From NCBI GenBank assembly GCA_964557285.1, contig CAZKZS010000038.1:1-22714 (forward strand): a stretch of 22,714 nucleotides of DNA, written 5' to 3'. Positions within the stretch are counted from its first letter, which is position 1. Every line of letters starts with the position of its first letter. The notes under the pieces were generated by a model. That model was not told where the DNA came from and searched no databases. It was given only the letters and a program-made list of their open reading frames with translations. This stretch comes from SB15 sp964557285 (GTDB lineage: Bacteria > Chloroflexota > Anaerolineae > Aggregatilineales > J027). Shown in pieces: positions 12,607 through 21,219 of this stretch. Made by a program: the position numbers and the translations under genes.

Positions 12607-14802
12607 CTATTTTTGCAAACGCCAGTCTAAACCACTCCAGCGCTGGGCGACCTTGTTATTACGAACAGCAATCGCAATGGCTTTTTCCGTGCCGACCAGC
12701 ACCACCAGTTGTTTAGCGCGGGTAATGGCAGTATAGAGTAAATTTCGCTGAAGCATGACATAGTGCTGAGTCAGCACTGGAATCACAACGGCGGGATATT
12801 CGCTGCCCTGGGAACGGTGGACTGAACAGGCGTAGGCTAAGGTTAGCTGGTCAGTATCTTCCCAGTCATATTCCACAAGGCGGTTATCCATCACGACAGT
12901 AATGACTTTTTCTTCTTTATCAATGCTGTGAATCCGCCCAATATCCCCGTTAAAAACCTCTTTTTCGTAATTGTTGCGGGTTTGCATCACCTTATCGCCC
13001 ACCCGGAAAATCTGCCCATTCAGAAGCTGTTCCGCCAGGCGTCCAGGGGGATTTAAGACACTTTGCAGGGCTTTGTTCAGGGCATCCACGCCTACAGGCG
13101 TGCGATACATCGGCGACAGCACCTGTACATCGTCTATCGGATGATACCCGAATTTAGACGGCACACGATTCCTGACCACATCCACCAGCAAATCAGAAGC
13201 AAGCTGCGGGTCGGCCTCCCGGAACAGGAAAAAATCGTCGCCTTTATTATCCAGAATCGGCATATCCCCCTGGTTAATCTGGTGCGCGTTCTGGATGATC
13301 AGGCTGCCTCCATGCTGGCGGAAAATTGCGTTCAGGCGCGTTACCGGACAAATATTGCTGCGAATCAAATCCCGCAGCACATCTCCCGCCCCCACGCTGG
13401 GAAGCTGGTCAACATCTCCCACCAGCAGCAAATGGGTATCCGGTTTAATCGCCCGTATCAGTGCATAAAACAGCACAATATCCAGCATGGACACTTCATC
13501 AATGACCACAAAATCGACTTCTAGCTGAACACTTTCATCCAGCGAAAAGCCTTCCATGCCAAAGCCAAGCAGCCGATGAATGGTGCTTGCCGGACGCAGA
13601 GTCGCTTCAGAGAGCCGTTTTGCGGCGCGACCCGTCGGGGAGGCCAGCGCATATTTATAATTTTTAGCATCTAACGCGGTAATCAGCGCTCGCAGGGTTG
13701 TCGTTTTACCTGTGCCGGGGCCGCCCGTCAAAATACTGAGTTTGTTCGTCAGGGCGATTCTGACGGCGTTCTGCTGCTGTTCTGTCAGCGCGATTCCCGT
13801 GCTGATTTGCGGTAAAAACTCGCGCCATTCTTTTTCAGACATTATTTTAAACGCCTTGAGTCGGCTGTCGGGATACCCTAACATCTGTTTAACACACCGC
13901 GCCGCCCCGACCTCACTGTGATATAGCGAAGGCACGTACACCGCCTGCAACTGCCAATCCTCACCGCCGGGCGCAGGCAGGGTATCTGTGCGAACATGCC
14001 CTTCCGTTATCAGCATCAACAGCGCATTTTCCAGCAGTACAGTTTCTTCCACTTGCAAGAGTTCTTCCGCTTTTTCCAGCAGGGTCGTTTTGGGAATATA
14101 CACATGCCCATCCCCGATCGACTCATTTAGCACATACAAAATACCTGCTTTTAAACGTTTGATGTCCTGATAATGAATCCCTACATTCAGCGCGATTTTA
14201 TCCGCGATTTTGAAGCCAATGCCCTGAATATCATAGGTTAACTGGTAGGGGTCTTGCTGAAGGATGGTCAGGGGACTCATATCCTGGTCGCGGTAATAGC
14301 GATAGATTTTTTGCGCCAGCCGTGTGCCAATCCCATACTGCTGAAGGAACATCATCATTTCGCCAATTTCGCGCTGTTCTGTCCAGGTAGCAATGATGGA
14401 GTCAATACGATATTCAGGGATGTCCTCAATTTCATACAGGCGGTTGGGGCGGTGGTTCAGAATATCCAGCGTTTCTTCGCCAAAATAATCGACAATTTTT
14501 TCAGCCGTTTTGCGCCCCACGTGTTTAATCAATCCACTTGCTAGATAACGCCGAATCCCTTCAACGGTGACGGGCAGGGTGCGGGTGATATATTCGACCT
14601 TTAGCTGGCGGCCATAAGTCGGGTTATTGACCCATGCCCCTTTAACGGTCACATTTTCTCCTGGCAGAATTTCGGGCATGTTGCCAACTGCCGTAATTTC
14701 ATTTTCGTCGTCATCATCCGGCACGATGACCATCACGCAGTAGCCATTATCATCGTTGTAATAAATGATTTTTTCGACGATTCCTTCGATTTGTTCTGTC
14801 AT
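12607..14802 (-). CDS. recD2: RecD2-type ATP-dependent DNA helicase
   Basis: About 731 residues from the ATG at 14802, preferred over ATG 14814 because AAGGCGG precedes it at normal distance. RecD2 is a superfamily 1B 5'-3' helicase active in repair without RecBC. The N-terminal OB-like domain (EGIVEKIIYYNDDNGYCVMVI) and the helix-hairpin-helix region (GIRRYLASGLIKHVGRKTAEKI) set it apart from RecD of RecBCD. Helicase motifs seen: Walker A GGPGTGKTTTL (from residue 360), Walker B VVIDEVSMLD, VGDVDQLPSVGAGDVL (motif III), SVHRSQGSEYPAVVI and LLYTAITRAKQLVVLVG (motifs V-VI). It is the first gene of a two-gene unit with the unknown gene 11801-12595. It diverges from the first fasciclin gene. Confidence 0.95.
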   Translation of the reverse strand: MTEQIEGIVEKIIYYNDDNGYCVMVIVPDDDDENEITAVGNMPEILPGENVTVKGAWVNNPTYGRQLKVEYITRTLPVTVEGIRRYLASGLIKHVGRKTAEKIVDYFGEETLDILNHRPNRLYEIEDIPEYRIDSIIATWTEQREIGEMMMFLQQYGIGTRLAQKIYRYYRDQDMSPLTILQQDPYQLTYDIQGIGFKIADKIALNVGIHYQDIKRLKAGILYVLNESIGDGHVYIPKTTLLEKAEELLQVEETVLLENALLMLITEGHVRTDTLPAPGGEDWQLQAVYVPSLYHSEVGAARCVKQMLGYPDSRLKAFKIMSEKEWREFLPQISTGIALTEQQQNAVRIALTNKLSILTGGPGTGKTTTLRALITALDAKNYKYALASPTGRAAKRLSEATLRPASTIHRLLGFGMEGFSLDESVQLEVDFVVIDEVSMLDIVLFYALIRAIKPDTHLLLVGDVDQLPSVGAGDVLRDLIRSNICPVTRLNAIFRQHGGSLIIQNAHQINQGDMPILDNKGDDFFLFREADPQLASDLLVDVVRNRVPSKFGYHPIDDVQVLSPMYRTPVGVDALNKALQSVLNPPGRLAEQLLNGQIFRVGDKVMQTRNNYEKEVFNGDIGRIHSIDKEEKVITVVMDNRLVEYDWEDTDQLTLAYACSVHRSQGSEYPAVVIPVLTQHYVMLQRNLLYTAITRAKQLVVLVGTEKAIAIAVRNNKVAQRWSGLDWRLQK

Positions 14803-14838
14803 AGCCGCCTTCATGAATTATGGACATGCCCCACCAAC

Positions 14839-14844
14839 ATTATA
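14839..14844 (-). promoter_or_regulatory. Candidate -10 of recD2
   Basis: On the minus strand a perfect TATAAT, preceded by TA, lies 37 bases before the start codon. No -35 is seen at 16-18 bases. CCACCA (14831-14836) and TGGTGG (14871-14876) flank this region as an inverted pair and could be a regulator site. Confidence 0.4.
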
Positions 14845-14887
14845 TAGGAAAAAGCAGCCAATTATTTTTATGGTGGCTTTTTTTAAT

Positions 14888-14922
14888 TTGCGCTACCATG
14901 CGCTGACAGGTACAGCTAAAAT
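14888..14922 (+). promoter_or_regulatory. Weak candidate promoter of the first fasciclin gene
   Basis: TTGCGC (14888-14893) is 17 bases upstream of TACAGC (14911-14916). A better -10, TAAAAT (14917-14922), lies just after it at a non-ideal distance. The true start site cannot be decided from sequence. Confidence 0.3.
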
Positions 14923-14953
14923 TAGCACTTTGTGATGTGAGATTGGAGATACG

Positions 14954-16102
14954 ATGCGTAAACTATCTTTGATTGGGATGATTCTGGTGGTGCTTCTTGC
15001 CGCAGCCATTCCCGGATTCGCCCAGGAAGATGAAACCGGTACAGTTGCCGATGTTGTCACCGCCGCCGCCGAAGCAGATGAGCCTCAATTTACGGTACTG
15101 CTGTCCGCGATTCAGGCCGCCGACCCATCGGTTTTAGAAAAACTATCTGACCCCGAAGCGGACATTACCGTTTTTGCTCCCACCGATGAAGCATTTAATG
15201 CTTTAGGGGAGGAGGAGTTAAATGCGGTTCTGGAAAACGAGGAACTGCTGACCGACCTCCTGCTGTATCATGTCATCGAAGGAACGGTTAGTTCATCAGA
15301 TGTGACGGATATGAACGGCGAATCGGTCACGACTCTGCAAGGTTCACCGCTTGAAATTCGGGTCGAAGACGATGCCGTTTTTATCAATGAGGCGGAAGTG
15401 GTAACGCCCGATATTGAAGCCTCCAATGGGGTGATTCATGCGATTGATGCCGTGCTAATGCCTCCAACTGCTGAACCCGAATCTGCTTCCACTGAGGAAG
15501 CCGCTGTAGTGGCTACTGAAGAAGCTGCTGCGGAATCCACTGCCGAACCTGAATCTACTGCCACTGAGGAAGCTACTGCCGAGCCGGAAGCTGTTGCTAC
15601 AGAAGCAGCAACGGCTGAACCTGAGGCCACGGAAGAAGCTGCGGCGGGCAATACCATTGCTGATATGGTGTCATCCGATCCCCAGTTCACTACGCTGCTG
15701 TCAGCAGTTCAGGCCGCAGACCCATCGGTACTGGGGCGGCTTTCTGACCCAAACGCGCAGCTTACCATTTTTGCTCCCACGAATGAGGCATTTGAGGCGC
15801 TTGGTGAGGACGAACTTAATACACTTCTAGCAGATTCGGGACAGCTTACCAATACCCTGCTGTATCATGTGGTCAACGGTAAAGTCCTGCTGGCTGACAT
15901 CACCGCCGCGTTTGAAAGCCAGGAAGATGTCGATGCACTGATGGCACAAACGCTCCTGACAGGCAATACCCTGCTCATCACACGGGATGAGGAAGGGAAT
16001 TACTACGTAAATGGAGCAAAAATCATCACGACCGATATTGAAACCGTCAACGGTGTGATTCATGTGATTGAGGCCGTGATTACGCTGCCAGAAGCGGAAT
16101 GA
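14954..16102 (+). CDS. Secreted protein with two fasciclin (FAS1) domains
   Basis: 382 residues. A signal peptide, MRKLSLIGMILVVLLAAAIP, ends near FAQ (24). FAS1 domain 1 (about 28-169) has ITVFAPTDEAFNAL (71-84), LLLYHVIEG and NGVIHAIDAVL. FAS1 domain 2 (about 232-379) has LTIFAPTNEAFEAL, TLLYHVVNGK and NGVIHVIEAVI. The linker (171-231) is built of Ala, Thr, Glu and Pro (TEEA, AEPE units), probably extended. FAS1 domains act in cell adhesion and matrix contacts. There is no LPXTG motif, lipobox or C-terminal anchor, so the protein is probably released or loosely attached. The TTGGAGAT ribosome site before ATG 14954 is good. The next gene is its paralogue. Confidence 0.93.
   Translation: MRKLSLIGMILVVLLAAAIPGFAQEDETGTVADVVTAAAEADEPQFTVLLSAIQAADPSVLEKLSDPEADITVFAPTDEAFNALGEEELNAVLENEELLTDLLLYHVIEGTVSSSDVTDMNGESVTTLQGSPLEIRVEDDAVFINEAEVVTPDIEASNGVIHAIDAVLMPPTAEPESASTEEAAVVATEEAAAESTAEPESTATEEATAEPEAVATEAATAEPEATEEAAAGNTIADMVSSDPQFTTLLSAVQAADPSVLGRLSDPNAQLTIFAPTNEAFEALGEDELNTLLADSGQLTNTLLYHVVNGKVLLADITAAFESQEDVDALMAQTLLTGNTLLITRDEEGNYYVNGAKIITTDIETVNGVIHVIEAVITLPEAE
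15464..15646 (+). repeat. Ala/Thr/Glu/Pro linker repeats of the first fasciclin gene
   Basis: The coding DNA repeats units for (S)TEEA and TAEPE(A/S) with GAA and GCT/GCC codons. It is low-complexity and prone to slippage. Confidence 0.75.
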
Positions 16103-16108
16103 TACAAT
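16080..16108 (+). promoter_or_regulatory. Candidate internal promoter of the second fasciclin gene
   Basis: TTACGC (16080-16085) and TACAAT (16103-16108) are 17 bases apart and straddle the stop codon of the first fasciclin gene. The second gene could thus be transcribed alone as well as by read-through. Confidence 0.4.
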
Positions 16109-16135
16109 CTAAGCAAAAAATAAGGAGAGATAGCA

Positions 16136-17485
16136 TTGCGTAAGTTAATAGGTGTCCTGATTTTGCTGACACTCATGATAGCTGCTTTTACGCAGGGTTT
16201 TGCTCAGGAAACTGAAACCCTTGCCGATGTGCTTACGGCGTCGGCAGAGGCAGAGACCCCTGAATTTACTACCCTTCTGGAAGCGATTCAGGCGGCGGAT
16301 GCTTCCGTACTGGAAACCCTGTCCGATTCGGAAGCCGAATATACCGTGTTTGCGCCCACCGATGAAGCCTTTGCCGCATTAGGTGAGGACTCCCTGAACG
16401 CCCTGCTGGCTGACCCGCAACAACTGACCGATTTGCTGCTGTACCATGTGGTAGAAGGCAAATTTTTAGCTGCTGACCTTACCGACGGGCAAACCCTGGA
16501 AACCCTTCAGGGGCAGCCGTTAAATATCACGGTGGAAGGGGAAACTATTTTTGTCAATGGTGCGGAAGTCACCAGCGCGGACAATGAAGCCTCCAATGGC
16601 ATGATTCATGCCATCAATACGGTACTAGAGCTTCCAGAACAGGCCGCCACGGCGGAAGCCACCCATGTAGCTACGGCAGAGGCGACAGAAGTGGCGGCGG
16701 CTGTTGAAGGGCAGGCTACGGCTGAGGCGACACAAGTAGCTACGGCTGAAGTAACGGAATCAGCCACTGCGGAAGCGACAGAAGTGGCGGCGGCTGAAGG
16801 GCAAGCTACGGCTGAAGTGACACAGATAGCCACTGCAGAAGCAACAGAAGTAGCAACTACTGAAGGGCAAGCCACGGCTGAGGCAACAGAAACGGTTGCT
16901 GTTGAAGGACAGGCTACGGCTGAAGTGACACAAGCAGCCACTGCGGAAGGACAAGCTACCGCAGAAGCAACACAGGCAACGACTGAGCCGCAGGGAACAC
17001 CTGTTCCCGAATTGATTAAACCCGGTACGGTAGCGGATACGGTTTTACAAGCGGCAGCGAACGCTGAAGCCCCTGAATTTACCTACCTGCTCGCCATGAT
17101 TCTGGCCTCTGACCCAACTGTTGTCGAATTGCTGTCTAATGAAAATGCCAGTGTAACGGTATTTGCGCCAACCGATGCTGCCTTTGCCGACCTGATAATC
17201 GCCCTGGGTGTGGATGAATTTTCTGGTATGGTCAACAATCAGGAGGCGTTAACGAACCTACTGCTGCACCATGTGGTGGATGGGCAGAATTTATCTGCCG
17301 ATTTGCTGAATCTGAATGGGCAGACGATTCCTACCATGCTGGCCGGACAGTCCCTTGAAATTACCACGGATGAAGCCGGCACAGTGTTGATAAACGGGAT
17401 TCCGGTACTGACCACAGATATTCAGGCGTCCAACGGTGTGATTCACGTTATCAATGGGGTGCTTGTTCCCGCAGAAGGTGAATAG
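16136..17485 (+). CDS. Secreted protein with two fasciclin (FAS1) domains and a long repeat linker
   Basis: 449 residues starting at TTG 16136, chosen because AAGGAGAG (16122-16129) sits at ideal distance and the start yields a complete signal peptide, MRKLIGVLILLTLMIAAFTQ, parallel to the upstream paralogue. FAS1 domain 1 (about 26-166) contains YTVFAPTDEAFAAL and LLLYHVVEGK. FAS1 domain 2 (about 296-447) contains VTVFAPTDAAFADL, LLLHHVVDGQ and NGVIHVINGVL. The linker (168-284) is made of ATAEATEVA and EGQATAEAT units, about twice as long as in the first protein. A terminator follows the stop codon. The pair clearly arose by tandem duplication and then diverged in linker length and in sequence. 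Confidence 0.92.
   Translation: MRKLIGVLILLTLMIAAFTQGFAQETETLADVLTASAEAETPEFTTLLEAIQAADASVLETLSDSEAEYTVFAPTDEAFAALGEDSLNALLADPQQLTDLLLYHVVEGKFLAADLTDGQTLETLQGQPLNITVEGETIFVNGAEVTSADNEASNGMIHAINTVLELPEQAATAEATHVATAEATEVAAAVEGQATAEATQVATAEVTESATAEATEVAAAEGQATAEVTQIATAEATEVATTEGQATAEATETVAVEGQATAEVTQAATAEGQATAEATQATTEPQGTPVPELIKPGTVADTVLQAAANAEAPEFTYLLAMILASDPTVVELLSNENASVTVFAPTDAAFADLIIALGVDEFSGMVNNQEALTNLLLHHVVDGQNLSADLLNLNGQTIPTMLAGQSLEITTDEAGTVLINGIPVLTTDIQASNGVIHVINGVLVPAEGE
16637..16987 (+). repeat. Ala/Thr/Glu tandem repeats (EGQATAEAT units)
   Basis: Five EGQATAE units begin at residues 191, 221, 243, 258 and 271, interspersed with ATAEATEVA. The DNA is imperfectly repeated around GAAGGGCARGCTACGGCTGA. 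Unit spacing is irregular (30, 22, 15, 13 residues), which points to repeated unequal exchange or slippage. Confidence 0.8.
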
Positions 17486-17505
17486 CCATTCTTTTTTGTA
17501 TAACG

Positions 17506-17529
17506 AAGGGGTCACAGCGACCCCTTTTT
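17506..17529 (+). terminator. Intrinsic terminator after the fasciclin pair
   Basis: GGGGTC (17508-17513) pairs with GACCCC (17519-17524) around ACAGC, followed by five T. Flanking AA/TT pairs extend the stem to 8 bp. Confidence 0.88.
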
Positions 17530-17543
17530 GATTTATCAGGCGC

Positions 17544-17572
17544 TTGTATCCGTTCTGCGAATGGCTTAACAT
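17544..17572 (+). promoter_or_regulatory. Candidate ridA promoter
   Basis: TTGTAT (17544-17549) and TAACAT (17567-17572) are 17 bases apart, just downstream of the fasciclin terminator and 37 bases before the ridA start. Confidence 0.5.
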
Positions 17573-17608
17573 CACTGGAAGTATTTTGATGAAAAGGAAA
17601 AAAATTAT

Positions 17609-17998
17609 ATGTCGCGGCAGGTTATTCATACCGACAACGGGCCAAAAGCGATTGGGCCATACTCTCAGGCCATTGTTGCCCGGGGAAATTTTGTGTTTGT
17701 CTCCGGTCAGCTAGGGATTATTCCCGCTACGGGTGAGTTTGCGGAAAGCACTATTGAAGGGCAGGCGAAACAGGCGCTGGAAAATATCAAAGCGATTCTG
17801 GAAGCTGCTGGATCAAGTTTAAAAAATGTGGTTAAAACGACGGTTCTCCTGCATCGTATTGAAGATTTTGCTGCGTTAAACGCTGTTTATGCGACTTATT
17901 TCACGGAGAATCCTCCGGCCAGAGCAACTTTTGGCGGTCTGGATTTGCCTAAAGCAGCGCTGGTAGAAATTGAATGTATCGCGCTGGTAGAAAACTAG
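17609..17998 (+). CDS. ridA: RidA-family enamine/imine deaminase
   Basis: 129 residues, typical for RidA/YjgF. RidA hydrolyses reactive enamine/imine intermediates such as 2-aminoacrylate made by PLP enzymes. Family features: GPYSQAI (16-22), VFVSGQLGI (29-37), the catalytic-site arginine R105 in PPARATF and E120 in LVEIECIAL. Some relatives (Rid1-7) lack the arginine; its presence supports active deaminase function. AAGGA precedes the ATG. It has its own promoter and is followed by a separate extended -10 promoter for nadK. Confidence 0.93.
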   Translation: MSRQVIHTDNGPKAIGPYSQAIVARGNFVFVSGQLGIIPATGEFAESTIEGQAKQALENIKAILEAAGSSLKNVVKTTVLLHRIEDFAALNAVYATYFTENPPARATFGGLDLPKAALVEIECIALVEN

Positions 17999-18021
17999 AA
18001 CTTTTGTTCTTAAAGCCAGAA

Positions 18022-18030
18022 TGTTATAAT
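18022..18030 (+). promoter_or_regulatory. Extended -10 promoter of the nadK-recN unit
   Basis: TGTTATAAT (18022-18030) is a perfect extended -10, and no -35 is required. The transcript would start near 18037, about nine bases before ATG 18046, leaving little room for a ribosome site (the nearest is AGG at 18034-18036). The message may be nearly leaderless. Confidence 0.55.
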
Positions 18031-18045
18031 CTCAGGTAGCGAAAG

Positions 18046-18900
18046 ATGCAACGGGTTGGTATTCTGGCACACCCACACCGTCCCGATAGCTGGTCGCTGG
18101 CGGAAGAAGTGGCTCGTACCGCCAAACAGCGCGGTTTAAGCACCTGGCTGGACAGTACCGGAAATATCCAGCCAGACGCTTTAACGGCCTCCGATTTTGT
18201 GGTGGTGATTGGCGGGGATGGAGCGATTTTAAGGGCGGCGCGGTTGTGTGCGCCGTTCCAGATACCTGTTTTTGGTTTGAACATGGGCTATTTAGGATTT
18301 TTAACGGAAGCCCAGCCACCTCAATGGGAAGACTCCCTGAATCGGATTCTGGCGGGCAGCTACTGGATTGAAAGCCGCCTGATGATTACGGGGATGGTCT
18401 GGAAAAATGGCAACTGTACCATGCGCGAAGATGCGCTGAATGATGTTGTGGTGGGGCGCGGTGCGGCTGCCAATGCAGTCCGACTGGATGCTTATATTGA
18501 TGAGGAATGGGCAACGTCCTACAATGCGGACGGGTTAATTATCGCAACGGCGACAGGTTCAACAGCTTACGCGCTGGCGGCAGGTGGCCCAATTCTTCCG
18601 CCCGAACTGGATAATATTTTGCTAGTTCCAGTAGCACCCCATTTCAGCATGGAACGTCCGGTGATTCTGGCACAGGGCGCAGCCGTTAAAATCGTCGTGG
18701 CGGCTCAAAATGAACGTGAAACCATCGTGACGATTGACGGTCAGACGGTTGTGGAAATCAATCAGGGAGACTCGGTAGAAGTGCGTGCCAGCGAAAACCG
18801 CAGTCGGTTTATCCGCTTGCAGGGACGGAACTACTTTTTTCGTTCCCTGATGGACAGGATGGAGCCGCGCTTTTTACCCAAACAACCACCCGGCAGATAG
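18046..18900 (+). CDS. nadK: NAD kinase
   Basis: 284 residues. The enzyme phosphorylates NAD to NADP. The catalytic GGDG motif is at 56-59 (D58). GYLGFL (81-86), the NE/D motif as ALNDVVV (130-136) and DGLIIATATGSTAYALAAGGP (162-182), which binds NAD and forms the active site, are all in order. The second motif has Asn-Asp where Asn-Glu is most common, a conservative change. It heads a unit with the zinc-finger membrane protein (11-base gap) and recN (1-base gap). The nadK-recN pairing is common in bacteria. Confidence 0.95.
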   Translation: MQRVGILAHPHRPDSWSLAEEVARTAKQRGLSTWLDSTGNIQPDALTASDFVVVIGGDGAILRAARLCAPFQIPVFGLNMGYLGFLTEAQPPQWEDSLNRILAGSYWIESRLMITGMVWKNGNCTMREDALNDVVVGRGAAANAVRLDAYIDEEWATSYNADGLIIATATGSTAYALAAGGPILPPELDNILLVPVAPHFSMERPVILAQGAAVKIVVAAQNERETIVTIDGQTVVEINQGDSVEVRASENRSRFIRLQGRNYFFRSLMDRMEPRFLPKQPPGR

Positions 18901-18911
18901 AGAGAAAACGT

Positions 18912-19457
18912 ATGGAACGAAAACCACTGGTTTTTGAAGGTAGCAAACGCGAATTTTATGAGCAGGACGGCAAAATTTACTGTGATAGGCGGGGATGCCC
19001 TGGCAGCGCCGGACTGCGTGACCATCGGAATGGTGTGCCGATTTGTGCTAAATGTGCCGTGCGGACAGCCGTAGGGTATATCAGCAAAGATACTGCCCGT
19101 GAACACCAGAATATTTTTTTTAATGCCACTGCAACGGATTATATGATTGCCGGTGTGGTCGCCTTTGTGGTGAGTCTGGTGGCAGGATTTGTCATTATGC
19201 AGCTTGGATTTTTCTATTTTTCTATTCTTCTGGCTGCTCCGGCTGGCGGGGTAGTCAGCGAGGCAGTATACCGTGTCTCTCGTAAGCGGCGCGGGCGCTA
19301 TACCGGACAGGTGGTAGGGGCAGCAATGGTTTTATCGGTCGGGGTGCTGCTGCTGTTTGCCTTCGCCGGAGTCGGAAGCCTGCTCAGCCTGGGAATTTAT
19401 GCTTTTATCGCTATTGGGGTTGCCGTATCGCGCTTTCAATTGGGGTTGAGGTTATAG
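18912..19457 (+). CDS. Zinc-finger membrane protein of unknown function
   Basis: 181 residues. The N-terminal cytosolic part has four cysteines in C24-x4-C29 and C45-x2-C48, probably a zinc-binding site (YCDRRGCPG, PICAKCAVRT). Four hydrophobic helices follow (about 75-95, 97-118, 134-152, 155-172), with a basic loop RVSRKRRGRYTG between helices two and three. An AGAGAG site precedes ATG 18912. It lies between nadK and recN with almost no gaps, so it is co-transcribed, but its role there is unclear. Confidence 0.8.
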   Translation: MERKPLVFEGSKREFYEQDGKIYCDRRGCPGSAGLRDHRNGVPICAKCAVRTAVGYISKDTAREHQNIFFNATATDYMIAGVVAFVVSLVAGFVIMQLGFFYFSILLAAPAGGVVSEAVYRVSRKRRGRYTGQVVGAAMVLSVGVLLLFAFAGVGSLLSLGIYAFIAIGVAVSRFQLGLRL

Positions 19458-19458
19458 C

Positions 19459-21219
19459 ATGTTAAAAGCTCTACATATTTCCGACTTTGCGCTTATCGAA
19501 AACCTTTCTCTGGAATTTTCCAGAGGATTTAATCTCATCACAGGCGAAACCGGCGCGGGGAAATCTATCCTGATTGACGCGGTAGATTTTGCGCTGGGCG
19601 GGCGCTCGGAAACCAGCTATATCCGTTCCGGCGCGGAACGTGCCAGCGTGGAGCTTATTTTTCATCTGCCACCTATGATTCGCCCTCAGGTGCGGGCGGT
19701 ACTGGAAGCCAACGATATGAATATCAATCTGAGCGACTCGCTGGTACTGAACCGTGAAGTAAGGACAAACGGGCGTTCCTCCTCCAAAATTAACGGCCTG
19801 ACGTGCAAACAGGCGGTTTATCGGGAGGTGGGCAGTTTACTGGTGGATATTCACGGGCAAACTGAACATCTTTCTCTGCTGCGCCCTAAAGCCCATGTTT
19901 TTCTGCTTGACCGCTACGCCAACAGCGAAGACCAGCGCGAAGATTTAGCGCGTCTGGTGCGCCAGTTGCGCGGCATCCAGCAGACCATTTCCTCTTTACA
20001 GCAGGATGAACGCCAGCGTGAACAGCGCATCGAATTTCTGAAGTATCAAATTCAGGAAATTGAAACGGCGCGGCTGATCGAAGGCGAAGAAGATGCCCTG
20101 CGCGAAGAACGGAATCTGCTGGCAAATGCAGAAAAACTTGCCAAATTGGGGGAGGATGCTTACAACGCGCTGGAAGGGGAGGATATGATGGGGCGTTCCG
20201 GTCTGGACGCGCTGAATATCGCTGCGAAAGCGCTGGAAAAGCTGGTCATGCTGGATGAAAGCCTGACGGAAGAATATACCCTTGCGGAAAATCTGGTCGC
20301 GCAGGCGGAAGAACTGGCGCTGTCGCTGCGGCGGTATACCGAAAAATTAGAAGTTTCCCCCAATCGGCTTGACCACATTGAAGAACGTCTGGAAATTATT
20401 TACCGCTTAAAGCGCAAATATGGCGATTCCATCAAAGCGATTCTGGAATATGCGGAACGCGCCCGCAAAGAACTCAATGATATTGAAATGGGGGAAGAAC
20501 GCCTGTCGGAACTGTATCAGGAAGAAGATAAGCTGCTTCATTCTGTAGGGGATCTGGCAAAAACGCTGAGCCAGCGACGGCAAAAAGCAGGTGAAAAGCT
20601 GTCGTTACAGATTGTTTCTGAACTGGCGCAGCTTCGGATGGAAAATGCACGTTTTGAAGTGTCTATTACTCAGGAGGAAGACCCGCACGGCTGTTATGTA
20701 GGAGATGAACGGCTGGCGTTTGATGTTACAGGCATTGACCATGTTGAATTTTTAATGTCTGCCAACTTGGGTGAACCGCTTCAGCCCCTGGTAAAAGTCG
20801 CCTCCGGTGGGGAAACAGCGCGAATCATGCTGGCCTTAAAAACGGTGCTTTCTGCTGCCGACGAAACCCCCACCCTCATTTTTGACGAAATTGACCAGGG
20901 CATCGGGGCGCGAGTCGGCGAAACGGTGGGGCAAAAACTGTGGGGCTTAACCTCCTCCCATCAGGTGTTTTGTGTCACCCATCTGGCGCAAATTGCCAGT
21001 TTTGCGGATACGCATTTTAAAGTGAATAAAGGGGTCAAGGGCAGCCGCACCGTGACTACAGTCATGCGGCTCAACCATGAGGAACGGATTCAGGAACTGT
21101 CGGATTTACTGGGCAGCCGTTCGGAAGCCACCACCCAGAGCGCTCAGGAACTTTATCATGCGGCCTATCTGTACAAAAATGAGGGCAAGGTTCATTCCGA
21201 ACAGCCCAATTTAATTTAA
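19459..21219 (+). CDS. recN: DNA repair protein RecN
   Basis: 586 residues, close to the family norm of about 550-570. RecN is an SMC-like ATPase that acts in double-strand break repair. Walker A GETGAGKS (29-36) follows LHISDFALIENLSLEF. A central coiled coil spans roughly 155-400. The C-terminal half has the ABC signature ASGGETARIMLALK, Walker B LIFDEIDQGIGARVG and the switch THLAQIASFADTHFKVNK. The ATG at 19459 lies one base after the upstream stop, indicating translational coupling. The 3' end overlaps the convergent DinD-like gene by four bases, with no terminator visible. Confidence 0.96.
   Translation: MLKALHISDFALIENLSLEFSRGFNLITGETGAGKSILIDAVDFALGGRSETSYIRSGAERASVELIFHLPPMIRPQVRAVLEANDMNINLSDSLVLNREVRTNGRSSSKINGLTCKQAVYREVGSLLVDIHGQTEHLSLLRPKAHVFLLDRYANSEDQREDLARLVRQLRGIQQTISSLQQDERQREQRIEFLKYQIQEIETARLIEGEEDALREERNLLANAEKLAKLGEDAYNALEGEDMMGRSGLDALNIAAKALEKLVMLDESLTEEYTLAENLVAQAEELALSLRRYTEKLEVSPNRLDHIEERLEIIYRLKRKYGDSIKAILEYAERARKELNDIEMGEERLSELYQEEDKLLHSVGDLAKTLSQRRQKAGEKLSLQIVSELAQLRMENARFEVSITQEEDPHGCYVGDERLAFDVTGIDHVEFLMSANLGEPLQPLVKVASGGETARIMLALKTVLSAADETPTLIFDEIDQGIGARVGETVGQKLWGLTSSHQVFCVTHLAQIASFADTHFKVNKGVKGSRTVTTVMRLNHEERIQELSDLLGSRSEATTQSAQELYHAAYLYKNEGKVHSEQPNLI

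Noticed and set aside
14831..14887. Intrinsic terminator (AGCCA...TGGCT plus seven T) on the plus strand
   Set aside because: The stem is only five pairs with a long AT-rich loop, and no plus-strand gene ends upstream of it.
16637..16987. Minisatellite or CRISPR array
   Set aside because: The repeats keep reading frame and lie inside a clear coding sequence as an Ala/Thr/Glu linker.
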